From Synechococcus sp. CC9311 (GTDB lineage Bacteria; Cyanobacteriota; Cyanobacteriia; PCC-6307; Cyanobiaceae): a DNA stretch of 64,000 nt. Each line of letters starts with the position of its first letter. Position 1 is the first letter of the stretch. Below the pieces are notes generated by a model, which saw nothing but the letters and a program-made list of their open reading frames with translations, was not told the origin of the DNA and did not search any database. The position numbers and the translations under genes were made by a program. This document shows positions 19,473 through 30,177 of this stretch, piece by piece. The DNA lies in assembly GCF_000014585.1 (NCBI RefSeq), contig NC_008319.1, positions 434,001 to 498,000 on the forward strand. The letters run 5' to 3'.

Positions 19473-20591
19473 CTACCGCGCCCCGGACTGTGATCTCAAG
19501 CTGTCGGCATCGAGAATCTGCGACTGCTCACGCCAGCCACCCTCAAATGCATCGAGATGCGTTGCACTGACTAGGCATTGATGGTTTTCTCCGACAGCCT
19601 CTAAGAGGGCCAGTTGCCGAGTGGGATCTAGTTCTGCCAAGACATCATCGAGCAGAAGAAGGGGAGGTTCGCCGCAGAGTTCCCCGACCAGTTGTAATTC
19701 CGCCATTTTTAAGGCCAGCACCAGGGTGCGCTGTTGGCCAGCTGAGCCGAAGCGTCTTGCGGCTGTTCCATTGATCCGCATTTCAATTTCGTCGCGATGA
19801 GGACCAACCCGGCAGCTCCCTAAACGCTCTTCTTCGCTGCGTTGTTCTCTGAGCTGTTGCTCAATCGAAAGTCGCCAGGATTCCTCTTGCTCTTCTCCGA
19901 TCAGTGCACTGCCGGGGGAGTAACCAAGCTGGAGATGCTCACGTCCCTCGCTCAACCTGTCTTGCCACACTGCTGCTAAGGGCTCTAATCGTGCAAGGGC
20001 TCTGAGACGCCTGCGATGAATGCGTGTGCTCACCAATGCCATTTGGGTGTCAAAGCTTTCGAGGAGCGCCTGAGGTTCCATGCCGGAGGACAGGCCTCCC
20101 CGACGCCAGAATTGTGCGCGTTGTCTCAGCAAGCGCCCGTAGCGACTGATGAGATCGGCGTAAACAGGCTCCAGTTGAAGGACAACACGATCGAGCCACT
20201 GGCGGCGCAGGGCTGGCTCGCCTCTCACGAGATGCAGGTCGAGAGCGCTAAACCCCACGCATCGAAGAGGACCAATTAAGTCCAGTTGTCGTTGCAGTGA
20301 TTTCCCGTTGCGCTTGGCTTGGCGTCCGCCTCGGCGACGTAGTTCAAGCTCAAGGATCTGCTGGTCTGCGCAGGTTGCCTTCAACAGTGCACGACTGGCG
20401 TCCCAGTGGATGAGGTCTCCATCCTGGCTGGATCGATGTGAGCGCAGGCTTCCGAGGAGCTCCACCGATTCCAACAGGTTTGACTTGCCCACACCGTTGC
20501 TACCGATCACCAGAAGGCGTGGTGCTTCGATCTCCAGCTGCAGGTTGCTGTGGTTGCGAAAGCCCTGCAGTTGAAGCTGGAGAAGCCGAAT
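19473..20591 (-). CDS. recF: DNA replication and repair protein RecF (non-canonical start)
   Basis: SMC-like ATPase that helps load RecA at gaps. Walker [17 protein letters not shown] is near the N-terminus, with the signature/Walker B part [14 protein letters not shown]...[12 protein letters not shown] late. The conserved first strand, [20 protein letters not shown], is encoded at 20525-20588, yet between the in-frame stop at 20613-20615 and the GTG at 20510 there is no ATG, GTG or TTG. I place the start at ATT 20591; CTG codons at 20570 and 20543 are alternatives. The GTG at 20510 would remove the conserved N-terminal strand. Confidence 0.88.
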   Translation of the reverse strand: MRLLQLQLQGFRNHSNLQLEIEAPRLLVIGSNGVGKSNLLESVELLGSLRSHRSSQDGDLIHWDASRALLKATCADQQILELELRRRGGRQAKRNGKSLQRQLDLIGPLRCVGFSALDLHLVRGEPALRRQWLDRVVLQLEPVYADLISRYGRLLRQRAQFWRRGGLSSGMEPQALLESFDTQMALVSTRIHRRRLRALARLEPLAAVWQDRLSEGREHLQLGYSPGSALIGEEQEESWRLSIEQQLREQRSEEERLGSCRVGPHRDEIEMRINGTAARRFGSAGQQRTLVLALKMAELQLVGELCGEPPLLLLDDVLAELDPTRQLALLEAVGENHQCLVSATHLDAFEGGWREQSQILDADSLRSQSGAR

Positions 20592-20674
20592 TGGTCCGAA
20601 TGCGTCGTGTCGCTAAGGTACTTGGATCGGTTGGTTTTGCCGATCAATACCGGCAGCTGTTGCGGCAGCCGCAG

Positions 20675-20748
20675 GGGCATGTAGCTCAGTTGGATAGAGC
20701 ATCAGATTCCGGTTCTGAGGGTCGGGGGTTCGAGTCCCTCCATGCTCG
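20675..20748 (+). tRNA. trnR: tRNA-Arg(CCG)
   Basis: 74-nt cloverleaf. Acceptor GGGCATG pairs with CATGCTC (one G-U pair), the D-arm contains AGCTCAGTTGGATAGAGC, and the anticodon stem TCAGA/TCTGA encloses TTCCGGT with anticodon CCG. The T-arm contains GGTTCGAGTCC. CCA is not encoded. Confidence 0.93.
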
Positions 20749-20769
20749 TCAAAGGTCAGGCTCCAGCCT

Positions 20770-21231
20770 TCATCGGAGCCTCAAGCCCATTGCGCGAATC
20801 CCGCCAGGGTCGAGAATAAATCCTTGTTTTTTTAATCCCTCAAGCGCAATTGCGGGTGCTGAGATTGAAATGCTGCACCCTGGTAATTCTTTTTTCAAGA
20901 GTGCAAGCGAGTGATGGAGCAAGGCGTTCAATAGCAATTTCTGATCGTCACCAGGACAGGCGGCGAGGTTCCAGAGATTGGCATTCAAGGCCAGGTCGCT
21001 TGTCGCTCGAATAAAACCAACAAGAGCTTGATCGCGCTCGTCGATGATGCTGAGCTGCCAGAGGCTGCGACTGAGAGCCAAGGACCAACGCTCCAGTGGA
21101 TGAGCGGGCTCACCGCAGGACATCAGCAGAGCATTAATCGCATCCCCGCTCGGATCGGGGGCGGTTTGTAGCCGGTAGTGGGCAGGCAGTCGTGGAGCAG
21201 CGGCCTGCTGTCGGAATGGAAGCGGTGACAC
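20770..21231 (-). CDS. GNAT-family N-acetyltransferase-like protein
   Basis: 153 residues from GTG 21231, directly after the ppc stop. The central QLSIIDERDQALVGFIRATSDLALNANLWNL resembles GNAT beta-strands 2-4, and LLNALLHHSLALLKKELPGCSISISAPAIALEGLKKQGF resembles the later helix and strand 5 region. The acetyl-CoA-binding Q/RxxGxG/A is weak. Substrate unknown. Probably cotranscribed with ppc. Confidence 0.65.
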   Translation of the reverse strand: MSPLPFRQQAAAPRLPAHYRLQTAPDPSGDAINALLMSCGEPAHPLERWSLALSRSLWQLSIIDERDQALVGFIRATSDLALNANLWNLAACPGDDQKLLLNALLHHSLALLKKELPGCSISISAPAIALEGLKKQGFILDPGGIRAMGLRLR

Positions 21232-24200
21232 TCAGCCTGTATTGCGCATACCTGCAGCGATTCCGTTAATGGTTAGAAGTGCACCGCGAAGAAGCTCGCT
21301 ACGGCTGTAAGTGCGTCCGTCTCCATCGCTGCTGGGCGATTCACTCATGGGTGGTTGACGGTTTTGATCTCTCAGTCGACGCAACAAAGCGACTTGAAGA
21401 AAACCAAGCGGAACGATCGTGCGATTGCGTAGATCAACCGAGAGCTGCAGGGCGGGATCAGCATCAAGAAGTCTCTCCTGGCCTGTGATGGCCAAGACAA
21501 GCTCCTTGGTTCGGGCATATTCCTCGGCCACCGTCGCGTAAATCTTTTCAAATGCTTCGTGGTGTTCAGCACTGCCCAAACTGGTCACGTAATGACGCGC
21601 GAGGTCGAGATCCACTTTGGAGAGGGTCATCTCCACTTTGGAGATCAGCATGCGGAAGAAAGGCCAGCGCTGATGCAAGGTGCGCAACAACGTGAGTTGG
21701 TCTGGATCTGCCTCCAGCTCTTCACTAAGAGCCGAACCAACCCCAAACCAGCTGGGGAGTAAAAAGCGGCTCTGGGTCCAGCCGAACACCCAGGGAATGG
21801 CCCTCAGGCTGGAGAGGTCCCGAGTGCCTGTTTTCCTTCGTGCGGGGCGACTGGAAATCTGCAGTTTGCTGATTTCCTCGATGGGAGTGACCTGCTGGAA
21901 AAAGGCCACAAGATCAGGGTTGTCGTGCACCAAGGCTCTGTAATTGCGGCGTGAGCTCTTGGCGACCCTGGACATCAATTTATTCCAGCTCGGTGTTGCA
22001 TCGAGTTGGTTGGTCACCAGGCTGTTTTGGATGACTGCGGTGGTCACTGTCTCAAGGTTGTACAAAGCCAGCTCAGGCAAGCTGTATTTCGAGGCCAGAA
22101 CTTCGCCCTGCTCCGTGATCTTGATGCGTCCCTGCAGGGTGCCACTGGGCTGAGCCAAGATCGCTTGATAGGCCGGACCGCCACCACGTCCGACAGATCC
22201 ACCACGCCCGTGGAATAGACGCAGGGCAATGCCCTGACGAGAAGCCAAGTCTTGCAAGGCGATCTGGGCTTGATGGATCTCCCAGTTGCTGGAGAGAAAT
22301 CCTGAATCCTTATTGCTATCGGAGTACCCGAGCATGAGCTCTTGTAGGAGCAGCCCCTGGGTGCCGACCTTGGGTAGCAAATCTCGATAGAGCGGGGTCT
22401 GGAACAGGTGCTCCATCACCTCAGGAGCCCTCTGGAGGTCTTCCACGGTCTCGAACAGAGGAACGACAAGGAGGTCGGCATGGCGGGCTGAAGGATCAAC
22501 CAAGCCCGCTTCTTTGGCGAGCAGCAGCACCTCGAGCAAATCGGAGACGCTGTGACTCATAGAGATCACGTAGGTGCCGCAAATCCGACTGCCGAATTCA
22601 TCCTGTAGGCGGTGCAGCATCCGGAACACATCGACCGTTTCTGCTGTGGCCGCAGACCAGCTAACAGCAGGAGGAATCAAGGGCCGACGTGTTTGCAACT
22701 CCTCCATCAACCAGGCCACACGCTCCGCTTCGTCCATCGCTCCGTAGGCGCGATCTGGATTGATGTACCGGCTCAGTTCGTCAAGGGCATCACTGTGTCG
22801 AGTGCTTTCTTGTCGGATGTCTAAACCTGCCAGTGAAAACCCGAAGATGTGCACTTGGGTGAGCAGGGTGTCGAGGGGTTCACAGCTCAAATCGGTGTTA
22901 ACCAAACTGGTTCGGATCAGTTCAAGTTCGCTGCGGAATTCAGCGATCGAGCCGTAGTGGAGAGCATCACCAGGGGCGTTGCCCGGAGTAAAAGATGGCA
23001 AGCCTTCAGGCGGGGTTCGCCAGCCCGCATCAGCCAGTTGCTGATTACGCAATTGCGTGAGACGTAAGCGCTCAAGCACGAAGCTGAGCTTGAGCCGATA
23101 GGGCTCAAGCCGGTATCTGGTGGCGCGCTCCTCGTAGACGTCTGGGAAGCGCAGTCGATCCATTTCCAATGATTCGAGCAATGGAGGACTCACCTGGCTC
23201 CACTGCATGGAAATGCTGAGTTGATTGCGAAGGTGTTGAACGGCGCTGATGTACCGATCAAGCATTAACTGGCGCTGATAACAGGCTGTACGCCAAGTGA
23301 TTTCAGTGGTAACTGAAGGGTTCCCATCCCTGTCGGATCCCACCCATGATCCAAACGTGCAAAACGATGAGGACGGAACTCTGACGTCTGGATAGCTCGC
23401 AGCAAGGGACGCGACGATCCGGCGCCGTAGCTGCGGCATGGCATTGAACAGAACCTGCTGGAAGTAATGGAGGGCGTAGTCCACTTCATCCAGAACCGAT
23501 GGTTTGAATTGATGGAGTTCATCGGTTCTCCACCAAAGCCGGATCTCTTCTTCAAGCTGCAGTCGCACGCTATCCGTGGCCCCTGAGGGTGTCGGTGGCT
23601 GAGTTTCAAGTTGCTGAAGGAGACTGGCAACGCGCCGCTGCTTATGGCGAACGGTATGACGCACGATCTCCGTGGGGTGGGCTGTGAAGACCAAACGGAT
23701 ATCGAGTTCCTGGAGCAGGGCCTCAAGCTGGGCTGGGGGAACGTTTAGACGTCTCAGTCGCTCAAATAATTCTCTGAATGTTGCAGGTTCGGTCTGGGTC
23801 GCCAGAGGCGGAGCAAACGGATCGAATTGCTCTGCCTGGTCCTGTGATCGATTAATGCTTTCGAGATAGGTGTCCTCTTCAATGCGTTGTTCCAGGATGT
23901 TGACGAGCTGGAAATACAGTGAGAACGCTCTCGCGGCAGCGATGGCTTCGGCAAGATCCATCCCCTTGATGAGATCAATCAGTGCATCGGTCCCAGCTGG
24001 ATGTTCACCAGGAAGAACCGGATCACTGAGCTGCTTCATGCGCAGGAGTTGCTCGGCCTGTTCTGGTGGACATTCGCTGCGCAGAACGGTTCGCCACAGG
24101 TCTTCGACAAGAGCAAGGCGTTGCTGCAGGAGCTGTCCACCGCCGGCTTCATTGCCATCAGCCCTGGGCTGTGTGCTCTCAGGAATCAGGGCTGATGACG

Positions 24201-24243
24201 AATGCATCGATGGGAAACCGCTATCAGATGGAATCATGATCAT
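21232..24243 (-). CDS. ppc: Phosphoenolpyruvate carboxylase
   Basis: 1003 residues, normal for cyanobacterial PEPC. Catalytic motifs [21 protein letters not shown] (about 185-205), [11 protein letters not shown], the [17 protein letters not shown] loop, and the [19 protein letters not shown] segment are all present; it ends in the conserved AAGMRNTG. Forms oxaloacetate from PEP and bicarbonate. Its ATG overlaps the gshA stop by 4 bases (ATGA); a second ATG lies two codons on. Confidence 0.97.
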   Translation of the reverse strand: MIMIPSDSGFPSMHSSSALIPESTQPRADGNEAGGGQLLQQRLALVEDLWRTVLRSECPPEQAEQLLRMKQLSDPVLPGEHPAGTDALIDLIKGMDLAEAIAAARAFSLYFQLVNILEQRIEEDTYLESINRSQDQAEQFDPFAPPLATQTEPATFRELFERLRRLNVPPAQLEALLQELDIRLVFTAHPTEIVRHTVRHKQRRVASLLQQLETQPPTPSGATDSVRLQLEEEIRLWWRTDELHQFKPSVLDEVDYALHYFQQVLFNAMPQLRRRIVASLAASYPDVRVPSSSFCTFGSWVGSDRDGNPSVTTEITWRTACYQRQLMLDRYISAVQHLRNQLSISMQWSQVSPPLLESLEMDRLRFPDVYEERATRYRLEPYRLKLSFVLERLRLTQLRNQQLADAGWRTPPEGLPSFTPGNAPGDALHYGSIAEFRSELELIRTSLVNTDLSCEPLDTLLTQVHIFGFSLAGLDIRQESTRHSDALDELSRYINPDRAYGAMDEAERVAWLMEELQTRRPLIPPAVSWSAATAETVDVFRMLHRLQDEFGSRICGTYVISMSHSVSDLLEVLLLAKEAGLVDPSARHADLLVVPLFETVEDLQRAPEVMEHLFQTPLYRDLLPKVGTQGLLLQELMLGYSDSNKDSGFLSSNWEIHQAQIALQDLASRQGIALRLFHGRGGSVGRGGGPAYQAILAQPSGTLQGRIKITEQGEVLASKYSLPELALYNLETVTTAVIQNSLVTNQLDATPSWNKLMSRVAKSSRRNYRALVHDNPDLVAFFQQVTPIEEISKLQISSRPARRKTGTRDLSSLRAIPWVFGWTQSRFLLPSWFGVGSALSEELEADPDQLTLLRTLHQRWPFFRMLISKVEMTLSKVDLDLARHYVTSLGSAEHHEAFEKIYATVAEEYARTKELVLAITGQERLLDADPALQLSVDLRNRTIVPLGFLQVALLRRLRDQNRQPPMSESPSSDGDGRTYSRSELLRGALLTINGIAAGMRNTG

Positions 24244-25385
24244 CCCAAAGCGTCAGCCAGGGATCGATCGATCGGCTGTTCTTCCTGTTCCATCTCGAGG
24301 ATGCCAGTGCGGAATTCCTCTTCAAGGCTGCGTCCATTCTCAATTCCTTTGAGCCAACGCATGGCTTGATTCCCTTCCGCAAGAACGGATTCGAGAGGGA
24401 GCAGGTAGGACGTCAATTCAAGTTCGTGCGCTAAGGGCATCACGTCATTGATCATGTCCCTCAGCCAGTTACGACATAAACGTTGGCGACCATCACGCCA
24501 ATCACGCAATTGCGCATCGAGGCTATGCCTAGCGGCAGTGGCGTCATTGGTATCGCTGAGCACCATGAGCTGATCGGCGCTGAGGTCACTCGCCTTAAAG
24601 GGGTCGAGTTGATTGGGCTCCCGAAGCAACATCAGCACGCGCAGTTCCATCAGGGCTGTAATCGCCAGCAGCAGATCTGGATTGGTGACTAGATCGCAGA
24701 TCCTTAGCTCGAGTCGGTTGAGGTCAAAGGGTCGTTGTGGGCCATTGGGACGGACCGACGTCCAGAGATGGCGCACGTTGTGCATGCGCCCCTCCATTAA
24801 CTGGGTGTCAGTCCATTCCACGAAATGCTCTAGATCGCGAAAGAGGGGAACTTGTTTAGGAGTGAGAGGGAATTGCAGCCAACGTTGTGAATGGGCGCCG
24901 GTGATCTGGCGATTGAGAAAGGGTGAACTGGCGCTTAAGGCAAGCAGTAGGGCTGCTTCACAACGCACAAGACGCAGAGCGGCAAATAAATCGGCCGGTT
25001 CACTGATCCCCAGGTTGATATGAATGCTGGCCGTTACAACAGTGGTGCCGTAAGTGGCTTCGATGAGGTCGTGATATGGATCGTTTGGATTGGATCGTTC
25101 AAATTGCGTGGCATCTCCCAACGTGAGGGTGCTGCCTGGGAGCAAGGTGAGATTACGTTCTGCAAGCCATGTCCGTAGGCGCCTGCGCGGGGCCAGAAGG
25201 GCTTCTTTGAGTTTTCCGTAATCGGATTCAGGATTTGTGATGTATTCCAGATTGCGGTGGTCGGGCTCAACGCAAAATTCAGTGAGATCCTGCTTGACCA
25301 GCTCGGCTACACCAACGTTCTCACCGCTGCTTCGACCGGTGAATAGTTCCACTTCAAACCCTTTGAGTCTGAGCTTTTGGATCAT
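24240..25385 (-). CDS. gshA: Glutamate-cysteine ligase (cyanobacterial type)
   Basis: 381 residues from the ATG at 25385 ([17 protein letters not shown]). [29 protein letters not shown] and [20 protein letters not shown] are typical of the cyanobacterial/plant-related GCS2-like ligase making gamma-glutamylcysteine for glutathione. The start overlaps the trpE stop by 4 bases (ATGA) and its own stop overlaps ppc the same way, indicating one coupled operon. Confidence 0.9.
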   Translation of the reverse strand: MIQKLRLKGFEVELFTGRSSGENVGVAELVKQDLTEFCVEPDHRNLEYITNPESDYGKLKEALLAPRRRLRTWLAERNLTLLPGSTLTLGDATQFERSNPNDPYHDLIEATYGTTVVTASIHINLGISEPADLFAALRLVRCEAALLLALSASSPFLNRQITGAHSQRWLQFPLTPKQVPLFRDLEHFVEWTDTQLMEGRMHNVRHLWTSVRPNGPQRPFDLNRLELRICDLVTNPDLLLAITALMELRVLMLLREPNQLDPFKASDLSADQLMVLSDTNDATAARHSLDAQLRDWRDGRQRLCRNWLRDMINDVMPLAHELELTSYLLPLESVLAEGNQAMRWLKGIENGRSLEEEFRTGILEMEQEEQPIDRSLADALG

Positions 25386-26914
25386 GACTTCGGATCCTCG
25401 AGGCAAGCGAGAGCGGTCAACATGGCGCGGGCCTTGTTCAGCGTTTCTTGATACTCGGACGCTGGGTCGGAATCGGCGACAACGCCAGCACCGGCTTGTA
25501 CTTGAATGTTCCACCCCCCCTCAGGGTGAGGACGAACCACCATCGTGCGAATGGTGATTGCCGTGTTGAGAGCGCCTGCTAGATCCACAGAACCGTAGAC
25601 GCCGGAGTAAGGCCCTCGAGCATCGGGCTCCAGCTGATGAATCAGCTGCATGGCCCTGATTTTTGGAGCGCCGCTCACCGTTCCCGCCGGGAACGAGGCC
25701 ATCAGCAAGTCCCAGATGTCTCGTCCTTGAGCCAGTCGTCCTTCAACTTGGCTCACGATGTGCATGACATGGGAGTAGCGCTCGATCACCATCAGCTCTT
25801 TGACATCCACCGTGCCAGCGGTGCAAACCCTGCCTAAGTCATTGCGGCCAAGGTCAACCAACATCACGTGTTCAGCCCGTTCTTTTGGATCAGCAAGCAG
25901 ATCGACTTCAAAATTTCGATCTTCCAGCTCATTGCGCCCGCGTGGGCGCGTGCCGGCGATGGGTCTCAGGCTGGCACGTATGCCTCCCTGGTCTGGTTCT
26001 GCCTTGACCATGACTTCAGGGCTTGAACCGATCAGGTACCAGTCTCCGAAATCAAAAAAAGCCATGTAAGGGGATGGATTGACCATCCTCAAGCTCCGGT
26101 AGACCTCTAAGGGGGGCTGCGAGACGCGAGTTTCCAGCCTTTGGCTGATCACGAGCTGGAAAGCGTCTCCTGCGGCGATGTGTTCTTGGGCCGTGGCAAC
26201 GGCTTCTTGGTAGTTCTCAGGAGATCGATTGCTTTCTGTTTCTGGTGTAGGCCTCGCAGCAGGCTTCCAGCGCAGAGGACGCACCTGGGGCAGAGGTGAT
26301 GCCATGCGATTTTCAAGCCCAAGGATTCGCCCCATGGCACCGTCCCAGGCTTGATCTGCGCTTTTGGCCGCGGCCCTGGTATTGCTCAAATCTCCGTAAG
26401 CCACTGCCGTGATCAAACGCTTCACTTGATCGATGATCAAGATGCTGTCCATCAACATCCAAACGCCATCAGGCGGAGCGTTCTCGTCTGCTTTGTGCAC
26501 GGGAACGCTGGGTTCTATCCAACGGATGAGCTCATACCCCCACATCCCATACAACTGCCCTAGGGGTGGAAGGCCTGGAAGAGAGACGGGTCTGTAGGCA
26601 TTCGTGCATTCACGAAGAACCTCTAGGGGATTGCCTTGAAAGCTCTCTTCGTAGCCATCTCGCCAGCGGCGGGTCAGAACGTCTCCTCTGGCTGAGAGTG
26701 TCCACAAGGGATCACAGGCAATCACACTCCAACGTCCAAGGTTCTCGCCACCTTCGACGGATTCGAGTAAGACCCCAGGTGGGTGGCCTTCACCGACCTT
26801 GAGCCAAGTAGTGAGAGGGGTTTCTAGGTCAGCGGGCCAGCTATGGGCTACGGGGATAAACGTTGCCCCGCAGCGAGCTGCTTCAAGAAAGGCGGAGCGG
26901 TCGGGGCTGAGCAT
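25382..26914 (-). CDS. trpE: Anthranilate synthase component I
   Basis: 510 residues. The chorismate-binding C-terminal half shows LVDLGRNDLGRVC, MHIVSQVEG, FPAGTVSGAPKIRAMQLI and the closing VQAGAGVVADSDPASEYQET, diagnostic of TrpE/PabB. Length and N-terminal domain fit TrpE, first enzyme of tryptophan synthesis, which works with a TrpG amidotransferase not encoded here. First gene of the trpE-gshA-ppc-GNAT run. Confidence 0.9.
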   Translation of the reverse strand: MLSPDRSAFLEAARCGATFIPVAHSWPADLETPLTTWLKVGEGHPPGVLLESVEGGENLGRWSVIACDPLWTLSARGDVLTRRWRDGYEESFQGNPLEVLRECTNAYRPVSLPGLPPLGQLYGMWGYELIRWIEPSVPVHKADENAPPDGVWMLMDSILIIDQVKRLITAVAYGDLSNTRAAAKSADQAWDGAMGRILGLENRMASPLPQVRPLRWKPAARPTPETESNRSPENYQEAVATAQEHIAAGDAFQLVISQRLETRVSQPPLEVYRSLRMVNPSPYMAFFDFGDWYLIGSSPEVMVKAEPDQGGIRASLRPIAGTRPRGRNELEDRNFEVDLLADPKERAEHVMLVDLGRNDLGRVCTAGTVDVKELMVIERYSHVMHIVSQVEGRLAQGRDIWDLLMASFPAGTVSGAPKIRAMQLIHQLEPDARGPYSGVYGSVDLAGALNTAITIRTMVVRPHPEGGWNIQVQAGAGVVADSDPASEYQETLNKARAMLTALACLEDPKS

Positions 26915-26961
26915 GAGGAGATTGTTGCAGCCGACCGCTGGGCATCATGGCCGAACGCTGA

Positions 26962-27393
26962 TCAGGAGTCGTATGTATTGCGACCGCTGAACTTGATATT
27001 TGCAGGATTGGTGTTCGCACCGATTCTCCTGGGGTTGTGTCCAACCATCGGCCGTCCCTCGTTCACTTTCTCGGGGAAGACGCCATCCAGTGGATGGAGA
27101 AACTCGGTATCGCCACCAGGGAAGATCCGATAGATCTTGAAGTCCTCGATCCGAGGCTTGAATTTGGTGCGGAGTTGAGTGCCCAAGGCCAAGCACTGTT
27201 CTTTGCGAGCGAAATACATGATGTTTTCGCCAGAAGACATCATTGCGGCTCCACCTGTGGGGAGTTCAAAGGCTTGCTCGCTCTTGCTGGTCCAGGTGAT
27301 GGCGTACTTCTCTTCCGTTTCAGCGGAATTGAGCAGGCCGCCGGTGCTGCCGATGTACTGGGGGAGCTGACCGGTTAAGGCGGATGCTGTCAT
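26962..27393 (-). CDS. psaD: Photosystem I subunit II (PsaD)
   Basis: 143 residues. [53 protein letters not shown] is characteristic PsaD, and the tail [19 protein letters not shown] is the C-clamp that wraps PsaC. A stromal-side extrinsic subunit that docks ferredoxin. The 93-base gap upstream to the histidine-kinase gene should contain its promoter. Confidence 0.97.
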   Translation of the reverse strand: MTASALTGQLPQYIGSTGGLLNSAETEEKYAITWTSKSEQAFELPTGGAAMMSSGENIMYFARKEQCLALGTQLRTKFKPRIEDFKIYRIFPGGDTEFLHPLDGVFPEKVNEGRPMVGHNPRRIGANTNPANIKFSGRNTYDS

Positions 27394-27486
27394 AGCTGTC
27401 CTCGAAATTCGGCATGCCGTGATGCCAAAAAATTAGCATTGCGCATTGGGCCTGATCGCTCTTCTGGCCTGGAATCTTCACACCCG

Positions 27487-28896
27487 TCAACAATGCGGGG
27501 CTAAAGGGAAAAACACGGTTAAACCACGATCTCGTCGCTGGGTGAGACGCCCGCCTAGCCGGGCGAGTAAACGCCGCGTGGCGGTCTGACTGAGCTGCAA
27601 ACTTCCTGTGTCTGGATTCCAGCTCAGCACTGGTCCAAGCTGGGCGATTGGTTCTGGACTGGCGACCCCTTCTCCACGTTCTGCAGGACTCTGACCATGC
27701 AGTTGCAACTTGAGACGAGCTCCAGCGGGTTGAAGGGTGAGCACGAGCTGGCTTCCACTGGGCAGCCCTCGACTGCAACGATCCACCAGGCCTCCCAGCA
27801 TCGGTTCCAGACGACTTGGATCGCTCAGAACGGAAGGAAGGTTGCTGGCGATTGCAAGGCTTAGCTCAATGCCCCGCCGCTGGAGCTGCTGTTCCCAGGA
27901 GGGCGTCAACAGACCGATCATGCTGCCTAGATCAGTGTGAGCCAGAACAGAGGGACTTTCTGGCTGGCGCTGTAGTTCTGCCGCCTGAAAGATCAGGCCG
28001 AACCGGTCAATTTGTTCGCTGCATTCGGTGTCGATCATTTCAAGGCGCTTGATGGCGGTCTCGGGCAAGTCGTTGCGTCTGAGTAAAGATCGGATCAGGG
28101 TGCGAATCGTCGATAGAGGTGTCCGCACTTCATGGGCGATTGCCTCAAGCAAGGACAACTCTTCATCGGCCTTGCTCGCCGCCGATCCCTGTTCGCTCGT
28201 TGTTTGGGGCTGCTGATGGCTCTGGGCGGGAGCTGATGTCGACGCCTGCAACGTCACAGTGGGTGCCATGCTCGCAAGTCTCACCGCCAGGCTTGGCCAG
28301 AATGTTTGCCCTAGGGCACTGCTGCTTTCAAGCGGGCCAAGCGCCTCGAGGGCTTGATGCAGAGCCAGTGCTTGATCGGGGGCATCCAGTTTCAGCCTCT
28401 GTTCAATTAGGCCAAGCACGCTGCCAAGGGTTTCAGGCTCACTGCGCATGAGCAGCTGACGTTGGCTAGCGCCTCCATGAAGGGCTAGGGCGATTTGCAC
28501 CTTGGCAGTGATGACAACCAAGAGCGGGTCATGACAGTCGTCCTCGTGAAGCGGTAGACGTCTGAAGGTCGATGATTGCAGCGAGTAAGTTGCTCCTCCG
28601 TGGCTCTGGCGAGCTCTTAGGAGGTCTGGAGGCAGGAGGCTTGTGCTGGGCGATGTCAGAGCTCCGAGTGCCTTAGGTGCCCAGACCCACCCCTGCAGGC
28701 TGCTCAGAAGTTGGGGTGAATAGAGCGCCGGTAGGGGGGCCGCAAGCCACACTCCAGCTGGGGTCTCTTCGTTCTGTAGGAGCGTTTCCTGAAGCGTTTC
28801 CAACGCAGCCCACCACATGCGCCGCGCTGTCGAGTCATCGGAGCATCCCGAGCTCACTCCCTGCGCCATCTGTTGGTGAATGGTTTGGAGCAACAT
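27487..28896 (-). CDS. Sensor histidine kinase-like protein with degenerate catalytic domain
   Basis: About 469 residues from ATG 28896. The H-box LLEAIAHEVRTPLSTIRTLIRSLLRR (about 250-275) is intact, with His as expected. The C-terminal HATPase region lacks a clear N-box Asn and the DxGxG G1 box (it reads LGGLVDRCSRGLPSGSQ), so ATP binding is doubtful. N-terminal half unrecognised and soluble, with no membrane span. No response regulator is adjacent. Lies between psaD and rodA. Confidence 0.7.
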   Translation of the reverse strand: MLLQTIHQQMAQGVSSGCSDDSTARRMWWAALETLQETLLQNEETPAGVWLAAPLPALYSPQLLSSLQGWVWAPKALGALTSPSTSLLPPDLLRARQSHGGATYSLQSSTFRRLPLHEDDCHDPLLVVITAKVQIALALHGGASQRQLLMRSEPETLGSVLGLIEQRLKLDAPDQALALHQALEALGPLESSSALGQTFWPSLAVRLASMAPTVTLQASTSAPAQSHQQPQTTSEQGSAASKADEELSLLEAIAHEVRTPLSTIRTLIRSLLRRNDLPETAIKRLEMIDTECSEQIDRFGLIFQAAELQRQPESPSVLAHTDLGSMIGLLTPSWEQQLQRRGIELSLAIASNLPSVLSDPSRLEPMLGGLVDRCSRGLPSGSQLVLTLQPAGARLKLQLHGQSPAERGEGVASPEPIAQLGPVLSWNPDTGSLQLSQTATRRLLARLGGRLTQRRDRGLTVFFPLAPHC

Positions 28897-28903
28897 CACT
28901 GGC

Positions 28904-30175
28904 TCATCGGTTCAGGGCCCGTTGGGAGCGCCTCGATACCGAAAGACATAGCCCTAGGGCTAAGAAATTCACGACCATTGCGCTTCGGCCGTAACTCATA
29001 AACGGAAGGGGGATACCCGTTACAGGACCAAGGCCAATGGTCATGAAGATGTTCACGACAACTTGAAACATCAGCATGGTTGCGACGCCAATCACCACCA
29101 GCGATTCGAAATCAGAACGGCTTTGCCCAGCCAGCTGAAGCAGGCGACCCATCAAGAGAGCAAATCCGACAACAACCAAAATCGTTCCTAAGAATCCAGT
29201 CTCTTCTCCAAGAGCACTGAAGATGAAGTCGGTGTGCTGCTCAGGAATAAAACGCAATTTCGTAAGTTGCCCTTGTAGGAGCCCCATCCCGAACAATCCT
29301 CCAGAGCCAATTCCAACTGTGCTTTGCAGCAGGTGGTAGCCGCCTCCGAGGGGATCTTTCGCTGGGTCGAGAAACAGCACCAGGCGATCACGTTGATAGT
29401 CCTGCAATCCGTGCATCCACATCCATGGGGTGACGAGGGCCGCAGCAGATTGCACGATCAGCACGAGTGCAAGCGCAACCCGTTTCCATGGCAACGATGA
29501 GTAGGAAATGATCATTGTTAACGGGATCCAAGCAGCGAGTCCCCAGGGGAACAATCCAGCGAGCAAGGCCGTAGCCAAAGGTGAGAGCAGCAGCACGAGC
29601 CACTCAATCGGCATGCCAGACCAATAGAGCATCGTGAGAAGCAGCGCTCCAAAGACGAGCGATGTGCCGAGGTCGGGCTGGATAAACACCAGCAACCAAG
29701 GGATCGAGATAATCCCCAGTGGACGCAGCAGATCGACGGGTCTTTCGACAGGGTGCCGATCGAGCACCGCAGCCAGCAACAGAATGGCTGACAATTTTGC
29801 GAACTCCGACGGTTGAACGTGCACCCCGCCGATGCTGATCCAGCGTTGAGCGCCCAGCGCAGTGGTGCCGATCAGGCGAACGGCGACCAGGCTGATCACA
29901 GTGATGGCGTAGATCGGAATCAGCAGTGGTTTCAGCCGCAGCAATGGCAGCCTGGCTGTCACAAGAGCGATCACAACTCCGACAGCGGCCGTGATCCAGT
30001 GGTGATACCAGTCGGCGTAATCAGCTTGGCGCTGGGTGCTTGCGATTAAGAGGCCCGCCACCATGACCATGGCGAGGGGGATCCCCCACAACACCGGTTC
30101 CTTGAGCCGCCAGCCTTTGCGTCGCCGGTTGAGGGTGAACGGGCTGTGTTCACGACTCATCGGGCCAATTTTCAT
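28904..30175 (-). CDS. rodA: Rod-shape-determining protein RodA (SEDS glycosyltransferase)
   Basis: 423 residues with about ten hydrophobic spans. SEDS motifs include GVHVQPSEFAKLSAIL, FIQPDLGTSLVFGALL, LTKLRFIPEQHTDFIFSALGEETGFLG and the closing PFMSYGRSAM. SEDS proteins polymerise lipid II glycan strands with a class B PBP; RodA serves elongation. Starts 2 bases after the mrp stop, so probably one operon. Confidence 0.93.
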   Translation of the reverse strand: MKIGPMSREHSPFTLNRRRKGWRLKEPVLWGIPLAMVMVAGLLIASTQRQADYADWYHHWITAAVGVVIALVTARLPLLRLKPLLIPIYAITVISLVAVRLIGTTALGAQRWISIGGVHVQPSEFAKLSAILLLAAVLDRHPVERPVDLLRPLGIISIPWLLVFIQPDLGTSLVFGALLLTMLYWSGMPIEWLVLLLSPLATALLAGLFPWGLAAWIPLTMIISYSSLPWKRVALALVLIVQSAAALVTPWMWMHGLQDYQRDRLVLFLDPAKDPLGGGYHLLQSTVGIGSGGLFGMGLLQGQLTKLRFIPEQHTDFIFSALGEETGFLGTILVVVGFALLMGRLLQLAGQSRSDFESLVVIGVATMLMFQVVVNIFMTIGLGPVTGIPLPFMSYGRSAMVVNFLALGLCLSVSRRSQRALNR

Positions 30176-30177
30176 GG

